64,000 nt of DNA from Sphingopyxis flava (lineage in GTDB: Bacteria; Pseudomonadota; Alphaproteobacteria; Sphingomonadales; Sphingomonadaceae): NCBI RefSeq assembly GCF_900168005.1, contig NZ_FUYP01000006.1, positions 1-64,000 of the forward strand, read 5' to 3'. The notes under the pieces are model-generated. The model worked only from the letters and a program-made list of their open reading frames with translations, was not told where the DNA came from and searched no databases. Numbering within the stretch: the stretch's first letter is position 1; every line of letters starts with the position of its first letter. This document shows positions 18,578-27,134 of this stretch, in pieces. Position numbers and translations under genes: made by a program.

Positions 18578-19240
18578 ATGAACGCTCCCAATCCGCCGCT
18601 CCGCGCCGCCGTCGTGCCCGTCACTGCCTTTCAGCAGAATTGCACGCTGCTTTGGTGCACCGAAACGAACAAGGCGGCCTTCGTCGACCCCGGCGGGGAT
18701 CTCGACAAGCTCAAGGATGCGGTGCGCCAGACAGGCGTCGAGATCGAGAAGATCCTCATCACCCATGGCCATATGGACCATTGCGGGCAGGCGGGCGTAC
18801 TCGCAAAGGAACTCGGCGTGCCGGTCGAGGGCCCGCATGAGGACGATCGTTTCTGGATCGAGCGATTGGGCGAAGATGGCGCGCGCTTCGGCATGTCGGG
18901 CGAGCCGTTCGAGCCCGACCGCTGGCTCGTCGATGGCGATAGCGTGACGGTCGGCAATCTGACGATCGAGGTCATCCACACCCCGGGGCATACGCCGGGG
19001 CACGTCGTCTTCTACCATCGCCCCTCGAAGCTCGCGATCGTCGGCGACGTCCTCTTTCAGGGCTCGATCGGCCGCACCGATTTCCCGCGCGGCGACCACC
19101 GGCAGTTGATCGATTCGATCACGCAAAAGCTCTGGCCGCTCGGCGACGACACGGTTTTCCTGCCCGGACACGGTCCGCACAGCAATTTTGCGCAGGAACG
19201 GCGGACAAATCCCTTCGTGAGCGATGCGGCGCTGACTTAG
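18578..19240 (+). CDS. MBL-fold metallo-hydrolase, glyoxalase II-like
   Basis: A 220-residue metallo-beta-lactamase-fold hydrolase. The metal-binding motif [10 protein letters not shown] (HxHxDH) is near residue 57; the further ligands lie in [13 protein letters not shown] and in [14 protein letters not shown], and the C-terminal LPGHGP gives the last histidine. This matches the YcbL/GloB-related group. Such proteins hydrolyse S-D-lactoylglutathione or other thioesters; the exact substrate cannot be told from sequence. ATG 18578 starts the conserved fold. It diverges from hslV with 91 bases between. Confidence 0.9.
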   Translation: MNAPNPPLRAAVVPVTAFQQNCTLLWCTETNKAAFVDPGGDLDKLKDAVRQTGVEIEKILITHGHMDHCGQAGVLAKELGVPVEGPHEDDRFWIERLGEDGARFGMSGEPFEPDRWLVDGDSVTVGNLTIEVIHTPGHTPGHVVFYHRPSKLAIVGDVLFQGSIGRTDFPRGDHRQLIDSITQKLWPLGDDTVFLPGHGPHSNFAQERRTNPFVSDAALT

Positions 19241-19278
19241 AGTGCGTTCGGTTTTGATTGAATCAAAACCGGCACTCT
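19239..19278. repeat. Perfect palindrome inside a larger imperfect stem, terminator or dispersed repeat
   Basis: CGGTTTTGATT (19249-19259) is the exact reverse complement of AATCAAAACCG (19261-19271). Outside this, AGAGTGC (19239-19245) pairs with GCACTCT (19272-19278). It begins inside the stop codon of the MBL-fold gene. It may terminate that transcript, and its form is like short palindromic repeats scattered in alphaproteobacterial genomes. It is not an FNR box: the TTGAT and ATCAA halves are 3, not 4, bases apart. Confidence 0.7.
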
Positions 19279-19296
19279 TGAGGCTTGATTTACTGT

Positions 19297-19336
19297 GTTT
19301 TCCAGGCCGTCAGGCAAATCCGCCTGACTTGAAAAC
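19297..19336 (-). terminator. Stem-loop after the MAPEG gene
   Basis: Outer arms GTTTTC (19297-19302) and GAAAAC (19331-19336) enclose inner arms GTCAGGC (19309-19315) and GCCTGAC (19322-19328). It lies 8 bases beyond the stop of the minus-strand MAPEG gene and probably ends its transcript. There is no long T run. Confidence 0.5.
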
Positions 19337-19344
19337 ATTTTCGC

Positions 19345-19785
19345 TCAGTCTGCCGCGACCGTTTCGGTTTCGGCAACCTCGGTCGCCAGGATCGTGGTCG
19401 GGGTCATATAGACCGCTGCGAGCGCCGTGATCGCGAGCCCGAGCTGGGTGAGCATGGTGATGATCGTCCCCGCCATGCGGCCCCACATCATTCCGTCCAT
19501 CCCGATGGCGTGAAGCACGCGTCCAACGAGGTAAAGCGCGCCTGCGGCCCAGAGCCAGATCGACGAACCGAGCCCGAGTTCGACGAGAATGAGGAGGATC
19601 AGGACGAAGGCGGTGTTTTCGACATAATTGCTGTGCGCGCGCATCCGGCGGATCACCGCCTCGTTGCCGCCGTCGCCCACGAAGATCTTCTCCTTCGTGC
19701 GCATTCGTCCGACGCGCATCGCGAGCCAGATGTTGAGCAGCGCCGCCCCCGCGGCGATCGTCAGGCTGATCGGCAACATCGTCAT
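19345..19785 (-). CDS. MAPEG-family membrane protein
   Basis: A 146-residue membrane protein with four predicted helices, among them LPISLTIAAGAALLNIWLAM, TAFVLILLILVELGLGSSIW and LGLAITALAAVYMT. The segment GNEAVIRRMRAHSNYVENTA is the signature of the MAPEG group (membrane-associated proteins in eicosanoid and glutathione metabolism; bacterial YecN-like). The bacterial role is not well defined; a glutathione-dependent activity is possible. ATG 19785 has AGGGG upstream. A much longer open frame upstream of it is antisense to plsX and is not coding. Confidence 0.88.
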   Translation of the reverse strand: MTMLPISLTIAAGAALLNIWLAMRVGRMRTKEKIFVGDGGNEAVIRRMRAHSNYVENTAFVLILLILVELGLGSSIWLWAAGALYLVGRVLHAIGMDGMMWGRMAGTIITMLTQLGLAITALAAVYMTPTTILATEVAETETVAAD

Positions 19786-20073
19786 CGGCTTTCCCCTCAC
19801 TTCTGAATCTTGCACGGGATGTGGCATTGTCGCGCTTCGCGGGCAAGTATTCCTCGGGGGCTTGCCTTTGCGGGCAAAAACGCTATAGCCGCGCCCGATC
19901 CGGCACCCGACACCATCAGGCGTTGAGGCACCTTCCGGCGGAAGATTTTCCTGTCCTTTTTGGAGTGGGAACAGCCTTCGGCACGGCGGGCGGGCCAGTC
20001 GTTTCCGGAAACGGGGCCGACAAATCCGGGTTTGCCGATTCGCACCGAACAGTTTGAGAATACAGGATATATC
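19786..20073. other. Intergenic region between MAPEG gene and rpmF
   Basis: This region holds the divergent promoters of the MAPEG gene and the rpmF operon. I could not assign either promoter with confidence. No open frame here has a plausible start and ribosome site. Confidence 0.4.
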
Positions 20074-20250
20074 ATGGCCGTCCCCAAGCGAAAAACATCG
20101 CCCTCGAAGCGCGGCATGCGTCGCAGCCACGACAGTCTGAAGGTTGAAGCCTTTCAGGAATGCCCGAACTGCGGCGAGCTGAAGCGTCCGCACAACCTCT
20201 GCAACGCCTGTGGCCATTACAACGGCCGCGAAGTGGTGGCCGGCGCGTAA
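20074..20250 (+). CDS. rpmF: 50S ribosomal protein bL32
   Basis: A 58-residue ribosomal protein. It begins [20 protein letters not shown] and carries the zinc-binding [20 protein letters not shown] cysteines (CxxC, then CxxC), so this is the zinc-containing form of bL32. ATG 20074 begins the conserved sequence. The plsX gene follows after 21 bases. The rpmF-plsX-fabH order joins ribosome and phospholipid synthesis and is widely conserved. Confidence 0.97.
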   Translation: MAVPKRKTSPSKRGMRRSHDSLKVEAFQECPNCGELKRPHNLCNACGHYNGREVVAGA

Positions 20251-20271
20251 GCCAAGCCGGAGACTGTCCCG

Positions 20272-21306
20272 ATGAGCCTCACACCGCGAATCGCGATTGA
20301 TGCGATGGGCGGTGACGTCGGCGTCCGCGTCATGTGCGCGGGCGCGGCGATGGCGCGTCACCAGCACGAGGGGCTTCGCTTCCTGCTTGTTGGCGACGAG
20401 ACGCGGATCAAGGCCGCGCTTGAAAATCATCCCAATCTGCGGGCCGCCTCGGAGATCATCCACACCGACAAGCTTGTCTCGGGCGAGGACAAGCCGAGCC
20501 AGGCGCTGCGCAACGGCCGCGGAAGCTCCATGGGGCTCGCGATCGACGCGGTAAAGCGCGGCGACGCCGGCGGTGCGGTATCGGCAGGGAACACCGGCGC
20601 GCTGATGGCGATGGCGAAGCTTGCGCTGCGCACGATGCCGGGAATCGACCGGCCCGCCCTTGCAGCCTTGCTCCCTTCGCTCGGCGACAATGACGTCGTG
20701 ATGCTCGATCTTGGCGCCAATACCGAATGCGATGCGACGAACCTTGTCCAGTTCGCCGTGATGGGCGCCGCCTATGCGCGCACGGCGCTGGGGCTCGAGC
20801 GTCCGCGCGTCGCGCTCCTCAACATCGGAACCGAGGAGCTTAAGGGAACCGATGAGATTCGCGACGCGGCCGCCATGCTGCGCGGCGCGGAGCATCTGCC
20901 TATGGAGTTCGCCGGCTTCATCGAAGGCGATAAATTGTCGCGCGGCCATGTCGATGTCGTCGTCCATGACGGCTTTTCAGGCAATATCGCGCTGAAGACG
21001 ATCGAGGGGACCGCGCGTTTCGTCACCGATCTCCTGCGCCGCGCTTTCACCTCATCGGTGCGCTCGAAGATCGGCTTTCTCATCTCGCGGCCGGCGACCG
21101 AATTGCTGCGCCACCATCTTGACCCCAATAATCACAATGGCGCTGTGTTCCTTGGCCTCAACGGCGTCGTGCTCAAGAGCCACGGCAGCGCCGATGCGAA
21201 GGGCGTTGCCAATGCGGTGCATCTGTGCGCCGAACTCATCGAGAAGGACATCACGCGTCAAGTGACCGACGATCTGGCCAATTTCCGCGGGAGCGCTGCG
21301 GCATGA
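20272..21306 (+). CDS. plsX: Phosphate acyltransferase PlsX
   Basis: A 344-residue enzyme that turns acyl-ACP into acyl-phosphate, the donor for glycerol-3-phosphate acylation by PlsY. It starts [18 protein letters not shown], the standard PlsX N-terminus. Further motifs are [34 protein letters not shown] and [16 protein letters not shown]. It is a peripheral membrane protein without transmembrane helices. The 3' end overlaps fabH by 4 bases (ATGA). Confidence 0.97.
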   Translation: MSLTPRIAIDAMGGDVGVRVMCAGAAMARHQHEGLRFLLVGDETRIKAALENHPNLRAASEIIHTDKLVSGEDKPSQALRNGRGSSMGLAIDAVKRGDAGGAVSAGNTGALMAMAKLALRTMPGIDRPALAALLPSLGDNDVVMLDLGANTECDATNLVQFAVMGAAYARTALGLERPRVALLNIGTEELKGTDEIRDAAAMLRGAEHLPMEFAGFIEGDKLSRGHVDVVVHDGFSGNIALKTIEGTARFVTDLLRRAFTSSVRSKIGFLISRPATELLRHHLDPNNHNGAVFLGLNGVVLKSHGSADAKGVANAVHLCAELIEKDITRQVTDDLANFRGSAAA

Positions 21307-22268
21307 CTCTTCGCGCTGTCCTCGCCGGCACCGGCTCGGCGCTGCCGCGCACACGCGTCTCGAACGCCGAGCTTGCCGAGCGCGTCGACACCAGCGACGA
21401 ATGGATCGTCGAGCGTACCGGCATCCGTTTTCGCCATGTCGCCGAACCCGACGAGACGACCGCGACGCTCGGCGCCGCGGCTGCGAGGGAAGCGCTCGCC
21501 GCGGCGGGGCTCGAGCCCTCGGACATCGGGCTGATCATCCTCGCGACGGCGACCCCCGACAATACATTCCCGGCGAGCGCGACCAAGGTCCAGGCGCTGC
21601 TCGGTGCGCCCGACTGCATCGCCTTTGACGTCGCCGCCGTCTGCTCGGGCTTTCTCTATGCGCTCTCGGTCGCCGATTCGATGCTGCGCACCGGCGCTGC
21701 CAAGCATGCGCTCGTTATCGGCTCGGAAACCTTCAGCCGCATCCTCGACTGGGAGGACCGTGCGACCTGCGTCCTCTTCGGCGACGGCGCGGGCGCCGTC
21801 GTGCTCTCGGCCGAGGATGTCGCCGACGATCGCGGCATTCTGGCAACGCGGCTCCACGCCGAAGGCCAATATTGCGACATGCTCTATGTCGACGGCGGGC
21901 CGTCGACGACGGGCACCGTCGGCCATGTGCGCATGCAGGGGCGCGAGGTCTTCCGCCACGCAGTCACCAACCTTGCTGCCGTTCTCGGCGAGGTTCTCGC
22001 CGACGTCGGCCTTTCGGCATCCGATGTCGACTGGGTGGTCCCGCATCAGGCGAACAAGCGCATCATCGACGCAACAGCGAAGAAGCTCGGCCTTCCCGCC
22101 GAGCGTGTGGTCCTCACCGTCGACCAGCACGCCAACACATCGGCGGCCTCGGTCCCCCTGGCGCTTGATCTTGCGGTACGCGACGGACGGATTCGGCGCG
22201 GCGATCTTGTCGTCCTCGAGGCGATGGGCGGTGGTTTCACCTGGGGCGCTGCGATCCTGCGGATCTGA
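21303..22268 (+). CDS. fabH: 3-oxoacyl-ACP synthase III (KAS III)
   Basis: FabH starts fatty acid synthesis by condensing acetyl-CoA with malonyl-ACP. The 321-residue protein has the catalytic cysteine Cys114 in [11 protein letters not shown], the histidine in [11 protein letters not shown] and the asparagine in [15 protein letters not shown], the complete Cys-His-Asn triad. The terminal [13 protein letters not shown] is typical. ATG 21303 overlaps the plsX stop; the frame is open upstream but the conserved N-terminus starts here. Confidence 0.97.
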   Translation: MTLRAVLAGTGSALPRTRVSNAELAERVDTSDEWIVERTGIRFRHVAEPDETTATLGAAAAREALAAAGLEPSDIGLIILATATPDNTFPASATKVQALLGAPDCIAFDVAAVCSGFLYALSVADSMLRTGAAKHALVIGSETFSRILDWEDRATCVLFGDGAGAVVLSAEDVADDRGILATRLHAEGQYCDMLYVDGGPSTTGTVGHVRMQGREVFRHAVTNLAAVLGEVLADVGLSASDVDWVVPHQANKRIIDATAKKLGLPAERVVLTVDQHANTSAASVPLALDLAVRDGRIRRGDLVVLEAMGGGFTWGAAILRI

Positions 22269-22333
22269 ACCGGCGCCCCGCTCGCGCGCGCAAGCGTTCA
22301 TCGCATCAACTTCTCCACCCATCCGTTTCAGAT

Positions 22334-22361
22334 TTGCGGATTTATTCGCTTTTGATACACT
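22334..22361 (+). promoter_or_regulatory. Housekeeping-type promoter candidate before ihfA
   Basis: TTGCGG (22334-22339), 16 bases, TACACT (22356-22361), in an AT-richer patch of the 172-base gap between fabH and ihfA. It would give ihfA and the MerR gene their own start about 70 bases before the ATG. Confidence 0.45.
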
Positions 22362-22440
22362 CGCGCCCGGGACTCGAGATGGGAGGGGGCCTTCTGCGAG
22401 AACCGTCTTCGGCTACGCCTCAGGAGGGGAAGGGACTAAC

Positions 22441-22734
22441 ATGGCTGCAGGAACGCTTACCCGTGCTGACATCGCGGCGCGGATCAATCAGATGGTGGGA
22501 CTCTCGCGCAATGAATCTGCCGCGATTGTCGAAAGTATCTTGTCGCACATGTCCGACGCTCTGTCCGACGGCCATAATGTGAAAATTTCAGGGTTCGGCA
22601 CCTTCGTGCTGCGCGATAAGGCGCAGCGCATCGGCCGCAATCCCAAGACGGGCATTGAAGTGCCCATTCTTCCCCGCCGCGTGATGACCTTTCGTGCCAG
22701 CCAGGCGATGCGGGCCCGCGTCGCGGGCAGCTAA
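22441..22734 (+). CDS. ihfA: Integration host factor subunit alpha
   Basis: A 97-residue DNA-bending protein of the HU/IHF family. [20 protein letters not shown] followed by [19 protein letters not shown] is the DNA-binding arm, including the conserved RNPKTG with the proline that intercalates DNA. With IhfB it bends DNA at specific sites in replication, recombination and transcription. ATG 22441 has aggaggggaaggg shortly upstream. The MerR-type gene follows after 15 bases; ihfA next to such a gene is a conserved pair in proteobacteria. Confidence 0.95.
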   Translation: MAAGTLTRADIAARINQMVGLSRNESAAIVESILSHMSDALSDGHNVKISGFGTFVLRDKAQRIGRNPKTGIEVPILPRRVMTFRASQAMRARVAGS

Positions 22735-22749
22735 GGCCGGGGGTCGGCG

Positions 22750-23151
22750 ATGCCCGATTTCGACGAGCGCGGCGCGAGCAGCAAGGCGGCGGGCGCAATG
22801 CTGTCGATCGGCGAACTTGCCGAGCGGATCGGAGTTCCGACCCATGTGCTGCGCTATTGGGAGACGCGCTTTCCCGAGCTTCGGCCGCTGCAACGTTCAG
22901 GCCGCCGCCGCTACTACCGCCCGGCCGACGTCGCGCTCGCCGAGCGCATCCATCATTTGCTCCACGTAAAGGGCTTCACCGTCGAGGGCGCGCGCAAGGC
23001 CTTGTCGGGCACGGAGGGGGCCCTGAGCGCCGCTGTGCCGGCGCCGCCGCTCGATACGGCCTCGCCGCCCGTACCGAGCGCAGGAGGCGTGTCGCTCGCA
23101 GCGCTTATCGCGCTTCGCCAGCGGCTCGCCGCGGCGCTCGACGCCGCCTGA
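22750..23151 (+). CDS. MerR-family transcriptional regulator
   Basis: A 133-residue regulator. Residues 17-85 form the MerR winged helix-turn-helix: LSIGELAERIGVPTHVLRYW, ETRFPELRPLQRSGRRRYYR and then DVALAERIHHLLHVKGFTVE. The C-terminal part is short, Ala/Pro-rich, and has no cysteine cluster, so metal sensing as in MerR or CueR is unlikely. It resembles the ihfA-linked MerR regulators found across alphaproteobacteria, whose targets are mostly unknown. It converges with the SixA-like gene with 3 bases between. Confidence 0.9.
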   Translation: MPDFDERGASSKAAGAMLSIGELAERIGVPTHVLRYWETRFPELRPLQRSGRRRYYRPADVALAERIHHLLHVKGFTVEGARKALSGTEGALSAAVPAPPLDTASPPVPSAGGVSLAALIALRQRLAAALDAA

Positions 23152-23154
23152 GCG

Positions 23155-23706
23155 TCAGTCGATCGCCGGCGAGAGCGCCGGGTCGAGGTCGCGCGGACGG
23201 ATGAAGAGCGTGAAGCGCGCCGCGCCCGCGTCGAGGGCGTGCCAGTCGTCGATATCGAGTTCGAGCCGCGCCATTGCGCAGGTGGGCAGCTTTTCCTCGA
23301 CTTCGGCGCGCAGCGCATCGCCACCCGATTCTGAAACGAGCATCAGAATGAGATCCTCCAGCCCCGGATTATGCCCGACGATCAGAACATGATCGGCATC
23401 GCCGCCGGTGTCGCGGATCACGTCCATCAGCGTTGCCGCCGAGGCGAGATAGATGCGCCGGTCCCAGTGGGGTTCAAGGTCAGCGATCCCCGCGGCGGGC
23501 TGAAAAATGTCGAGCGTTTCGGTCACACGCACCGCGGGCGAGGCGACGATGCGCTCGACGGGCAGGCTTTGCCGCTTCAGATACTGGCCGATCAGTTCGG
23601 CGCCGCGGCGGCCCCGCGCATTGATCGGACGGTCGAAATCGCGCTCGACGGGGGCGTCCCAGCCCGATTTGGCGTGGCGCAGGATCGTCAACGTCTTCAA
23701 AATCAC
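23155..23706 (-). CDS. Histidine phosphatase family protein, SixA-like
   Basis: A 183-residue member of the phosphoglycerate mutase-like superfamily. The catalytic RHAKSGWDAP motif (RHxKS) is at residues 10-13, and LIVGHNPGLEDLI supplies the second catalytic histidine. SVRVTE-type residues appear as SPAVRVTETLDIF. SixA removes phosphate from histidine of phosphotransfer proteins in E. coli; here the target is unknown. The start is GTG 23706, with TTG 23700 possible. It is 48 bases from the helicase gene on the same strand. Confidence 0.88.
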   Translation of the reverse strand: MILKTLTILRHAKSGWDAPVERDFDRPINARGRRGAELIGQYLKRQSLPVERIVASPAVRVTETLDIFQPAAGIADLEPHWDRRIYLASAATLMDVIRDTGGDADHVLIVGHNPGLEDLILMLVSESGGDALRAEVEEKLPTCAMARLELDIDDWHALDAGAARFTLFIRPRDLDPALSPAID

Positions 23707-23754
23707 TCCCCACCTGTCGGCGCTGTCCCCGAATCGCTGCCTTGTGCCGCAAAC

Positions 23755-26487
23755 TCAGGACGGTGGGAAGGCATATGCGCTCTCCCGCTGCGCGACATTG
23801 GCCGCAGCAACGCGGTTCACCGCCTCGTCGAGCGGCAGGCGGCGGACCGGTGTCCCCTCGGGAAAGGCACGCAGGAGCCGCGAGGGAAAGGAAGGGGAGA
23901 GCATCACGAACTGTCCAAAATCGTCGGCCCGGCGGATGAGGCGGCCGAAGGCCTGCGCGATCCGGCCGCGGATCACCATATCGTCATAGGCGGCGCCTCC
24001 CTGCGCGGCGCGCCGCGCTGCGTGAAGGATCGTCGGGCGCGGCCAGGGCACCCCCTCCATGACGACGAGGCGCAGCGAGTCTCCTGGAACGTCGACGCCG
24101 TCGCGCAGCGCATCGGTACCGAGGAGCGAGGCATGCGGGTCGGCGCGGAAAATGTCGACGAGGGTTCCGGTGTCGAGCGGGTCGACATGCTGGGCATAGA
24201 GCGGCAGTCCCGCGCGGGCGAGGCGGTCAGCGATGCGCGCATGGACGATGCGCAGGCGCCGGATCGCGCTAAACAGCCCGAGCGCCCCGCCGCCCGACGC
24301 CTCGATGAGCCGGCTATAGGCGCCTGCGAGCGCGGGCAGGTCGCCGCGCGCGATGTCGGTCACGATCAGCACCTCGGACTGGCGCGCATAGTCGAAGGGG
24401 CTTGCGACGGCAAAATGGCCGACATAGCTCTCCATGTGCCGCGCGCCTGTGCGAATGTCGGCGTCACGCCAGCCTGCATCCCCGTCGTGCCCGCCGCGCA
24501 GCGTTGCCGAGGTCACGAGCACGCCTTGCGCGGGGCGATAGACGATCTCGGCAACCGGGCGCGCCGGGTCGAGCCAGTGACGGTGGAGCCCGCAATCATA
24601 TTCGCGCCCATCGAAGCGATCGACGGCAAGCCAATCGACAAAATCGGGGTTTGCGGGCCCGCCGACGCGCCCGAGCAGCGACAGCCACGCGCCGAGCGTG
24701 TCGATCCGCGTGCCGAGGCTCGCACGCGCGCCGTCGACGCGCGCCCGCGCCTGACCGTCGAGCCAGTCGGGCGGATCCTCGATCAGCGCGTCGAGCCGCT
24801 TGCCGAGCGCGAGAAGAGGCCGCAGCAGCGCCTCGATCGCGTCGCTCGCGCCCGCAGCGGCGCTCACCAGCGCAGCGTCAGGGTCGGCAAGTTCGGTCTC
24901 GAGGCCGTAGCCGCTGTCGGCGCCCTTCGCCTCGATGCTGCGCGCATAGACCTGCGCGCGAACCGCGGCGAGCAGCCGCTCGGTCGCGCCCCAGGGATCA
25001 TTCTCGGCAAGCCGCGCAAGCCAGCCGTCACCTGGCAGTTCGGCGGCGGCCGTGATCGCCATCTGGATCGCCTCTTCGCCTGCCTCGTCATAGCTTGCGA
25101 CATCGGCGAGCCGCGCGGCAAGCCCGCGCCGCCGCCCGCGCGACTTGCCCTCGGGGCCGAGGATCCAGCGACGGATCTCGACCGCCTCCTGGCCGGTGAG
25201 CGCGGCGGCAAACATCGAATCGGCCGCGTCCCAGAGATGATGACCCTCGTCGAAGATCAGCCGGCTGGCAGGAGCGCCGCCGTCACGCGGCCGCGCTGCC
25301 TGCACCATCGTGAGCGCGTGGTTGGCGATGATGATATCGGCCTGCGTTGCGGCGCGCGCCGAGCGTTCGATGAAGCATTTCCTGAAATGCGGGCACCCTG
25401 CATAAATGCACTCGCCGCGCCGGTCGGTGAGCGCGGTGGTGCCGTTGCGGCGGAACAGCGCGGGAAGCCAGCCGGGCAGGTCGCCCCCGATCATGTCGCC
25501 GTCGCGCGTATAGGCGGCCCAGCGCGCGACAAGCTGCGCAAGGATTGCAGCGCGCCCTGAAAAACCGCCCTGCAGCGCGTCCTCAAGGTTCAGAAGACAC
25601 AGATAATTTTCGCGTCCCTTGCGCACCACGACCTTTTCGCGGTGCGTCTCGGGGTCGGGATAGAGTTTCTCGGTTTCGCGCGCCAATTGGCGCTGGAGCG
25701 CCTTCGTAAAGGTCGAAATGCAGATCGCGCCCGCCGAGGCGTCGATCCACTGTTTCGCCGGCGCGAGATAGCCCAGCGTCTTGCCGATTCCGGTGCCCGC
25801 CTCGGCCACGAGCATATGCGGCGCGTCCTTGCGCTCGCGCGGCGCAAAGATCGCAGCGACCGCGCGCGCATAATCCTGTTGGCCCGAGCGGCGCTCGGCG
25901 CCATCCCCGGTCAGCCGGTCGAGCCCCGCCGCGACGCCGGCAGAATCGAGGCGGACCTGCCGCGGAGCCGCGCGCGGCGGCGTTTCTTCCCATTCGGGAA
26001 GGCGCGCGAAGAGCCAGCGATCGCTCTGCTCGGGCGCGCTGAAGCGCGGCTTGAGCAGCGGCGCCAACGGCCAGCGCTGCCTTTCAAGCGCCGCAAGACT
26101 ATGCCACGCGCCCTCGCGCTCGGGCCAGTCCGGATCATCGATGCTCTCCAGCATCGCGGCGGCAGCGCGCGGCAGGAAGGCCGCAATGTCGGCTTCGGCC
26201 CTGGGGGGCGCAAGCCCAAGCGCGGCGGCGAGGCCAGCAGGCGTCGGGACCGCGAAGCGCGCGGGATAGAGAAAGGCGAAGAGTTCAAGCAGATCGAGGC
26301 CCGAAAGCTCGGGATAACCCAATCGGTCGCCGGTGAGCGGCGCACCGAGAAGAAGATGCGGGGTCGTTGCGACCGCCGCGATCGCTTCGCCGCGCCCGAC
26401 CCGCTGTACGCGTCCGTGAGCGTCGGCGATCCAGATGCCAACATGGCTTGCGTGGATCGCGGGGAGGGGAAGGGGAGCCGGCGCCAT
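23755..26487 (-). CDS. DinG-family ATP-dependent DNA helicase
   Basis: A 910-residue superfamily 2 helicase of the DinG/XPD type. Walker A is AEAGTGIGKTLGYLAPAKQ (near residue 232) and the Walker B box is IFDEGHHLWD (DEGH). Cysteines in CLLNLEDAL, CIYAGCPHFRKCF and following IIIANHALTM fit the iron-sulfur domain seen in DinG and XPD. C-terminal motifs include LLGTDALRDGVDVPGD and RGRIAQAFGRLIRR. About 200 residues before the Walker A motif form an extra N-terminal region. DinG enzymes unwind forks, D-loops and R-loops. No GTTC-N7-GTTC box was found upstream. Confidence 0.92.
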   Translation of the reverse strand: MAPAPLPLPAIHASHVGIWIADAHGRVQRVGRGEAIAAVATTPHLLLGAPLTGDRLGYPELSGLDLLELFAFLYPARFAVPTPAGLAAALGLAPPRAEADIAAFLPRAAAAMLESIDDPDWPEREGAWHSLAALERQRWPLAPLLKPRFSAPEQSDRWLFARLPEWEETPPRAAPRQVRLDSAGVAAGLDRLTGDGAERRSGQQDYARAVAAIFAPRERKDAPHMLVAEAGTGIGKTLGYLAPAKQWIDASAGAICISTFTKALQRQLARETEKLYPDPETHREKVVVRKGRENYLCLLNLEDALQGGFSGRAAILAQLVARWAAYTRDGDMIGGDLPGWLPALFRRNGTTALTDRRGECIYAGCPHFRKCFIERSARAATQADIIIANHALTMVQAARPRDGGAPASRLIFDEGHHLWDAADSMFAAALTGQEAVEIRRWILGPEGKSRGRRRGLAARLADVASYDEAGEEAIQMAITAAAELPGDGWLARLAENDPWGATERLLAAVRAQVYARSIEAKGADSGYGLETELADPDAALVSAAAGASDAIEALLRPLLALGKRLDALIEDPPDWLDGQARARVDGARASLGTRIDTLGAWLSLLGRVGGPANPDFVDWLAVDRFDGREYDCGLHRHWLDPARPVAEIVYRPAQGVLVTSATLRGGHDGDAGWRDADIRTGARHMESYVGHFAVASPFDYARQSEVLIVTDIARGDLPALAGAYSRLIEASGGGALGLFSAIRRLRIVHARIADRLARAGLPLYAQHVDPLDTGTLVDIFRADPHASLLGTDALRDGVDVPGDSLRLVVMEGVPWPRPTILHAARRAAQGGAAYDDMVIRGRIAQAFGRLIRRADDFGQFVMLSPSFPSRLLRAFPEGTPVRRLPLDEAVNRVAAANVAQRESAYAFPPS

Positions 26488-26591
26488 CGCCCCACGCTAG
26501 GGACAAAAGGCGAACGCGGCAAGTCGCCCGGCCGCCCGTCTCGGCCCGGCATGTCAATCTTGGGTCGCTGCCGGGTGGACCGGGCAGAACG

Positions 26592-26960
26592 TCAGCTCAG
26601 ACCGCGGCGCCCGAATCCAGCTGAGCGCTGGCTGTGAAATATCCGCACAGGCTCGATCATCGCGGCGCTACGCGCACGCTGGAGCGCGCGGTAGAGCGGG
26701 CCGTGGGAGAGCTCATAGGGAAAGCGCACCCCCATGCGGTCGATTTCACTCCACATAACAACGGCATAGACGGTCTGTCCGCCATAATGGATTTCGCAGC
26801 GCGAGCGCGCCGGCAGGCTCGCCCCGTCGATCCGCGCTCCCCCTTCGGAAAGGTCGCTGATCCGGGCCTCGACGCGGTTGAGAACCCCGTCGATGATGAC
26901 GTCGAGGTCGAGAGACGTGCGCTTGTGATGGCGCGGTGCGCGCAGAAAGGAGCTGGTCAT
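26592..26960 (-). CDS. PilZ domain protein
   Basis: A 122-residue single-domain PilZ protein. The c-di-GMP binding motifs are present: an Arg/Lys-rich N-terminal segment (RAPRHHKRTSLDL) and ISDLSEGGARIDGASLP (the D-x-S-x-x-G motif). A complete PilZ domain without an effector part usually acts as an adaptor. The gene starts within a pair of overlapping inverted repeats at 26970-27002. A c-di-GMP enzyme with its own PilZ domain is encoded 4 kb away. Confidence 0.85.
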   Translation of the reverse strand: MTSSFLRAPRHHKRTSLDLDVIIDGVLNRVEARISDLSEGGARIDGASLPARSRCEIHYGGQTVYAVVMWSEIDRMGVRFPYELSHGPLYRALQRARSAAMIEPVRIFHSQRSAGFGRRGLS

Positions 26961-26969
26961 GGAGGCCTC

Positions 26970-27002
26970 TTACCCCGACATGGTAAATTTGGGGTAACCA
27001 TG
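26970..27002. promoter_or_regulatory. Two overlapping inverted repeats before the PilZ gene
   Basis: TTACCCC (26970-26976) pairs with GGGGTAA (26991-26997). Interlocked with this, CATGGT (26979-26984) pairs with ACCATG (26997-27002). The two foldings exclude each other. They lie in the 5' leader of the PilZ gene, 10 bases from its ATG, and could be operator sites or alternative mRNA hairpins. Confidence 0.45.
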
Positions 27003-27134
27003 CACCGCCGTGCCGATCCGCCGCGCCGCTGAGGCGGGGCCCTCCCGCCGCGCGCGCAAAGCTCGCGCTCCCTTCCGTTTGCGCGCGATCCTGCTTCCTT
27101 TTCCCGCTTCTTTCCATAGCGCAAACTAGCCGCT

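Noticed and set aside
16576..18840. 754-codon open frame on the plus strand
   Set aside because: It is antisense to hslU and hslV. Only its last part overlaps the real MBL-fold gene, which has its own start at 18578.
19249..19271. FNR/Anr-type binding site in the palindrome
   Set aside because: The halves TTGAT and ATCAA are separated by 3 bases instead of 4, and the site is after, not before, a gene.
19786..20967. Upstream extension of the MAPEG gene, giving 540 codons
   Set aside because: The extension is antisense to rpmF and plsX; the family start is ATG 19785.
23371..25560. 729-codon open frame on the plus strand
   Set aside because: It is antisense to the DinG-like helicase gene, which has all its motifs. 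The open frame follows from GC-rich third positions and has no ribosome site.
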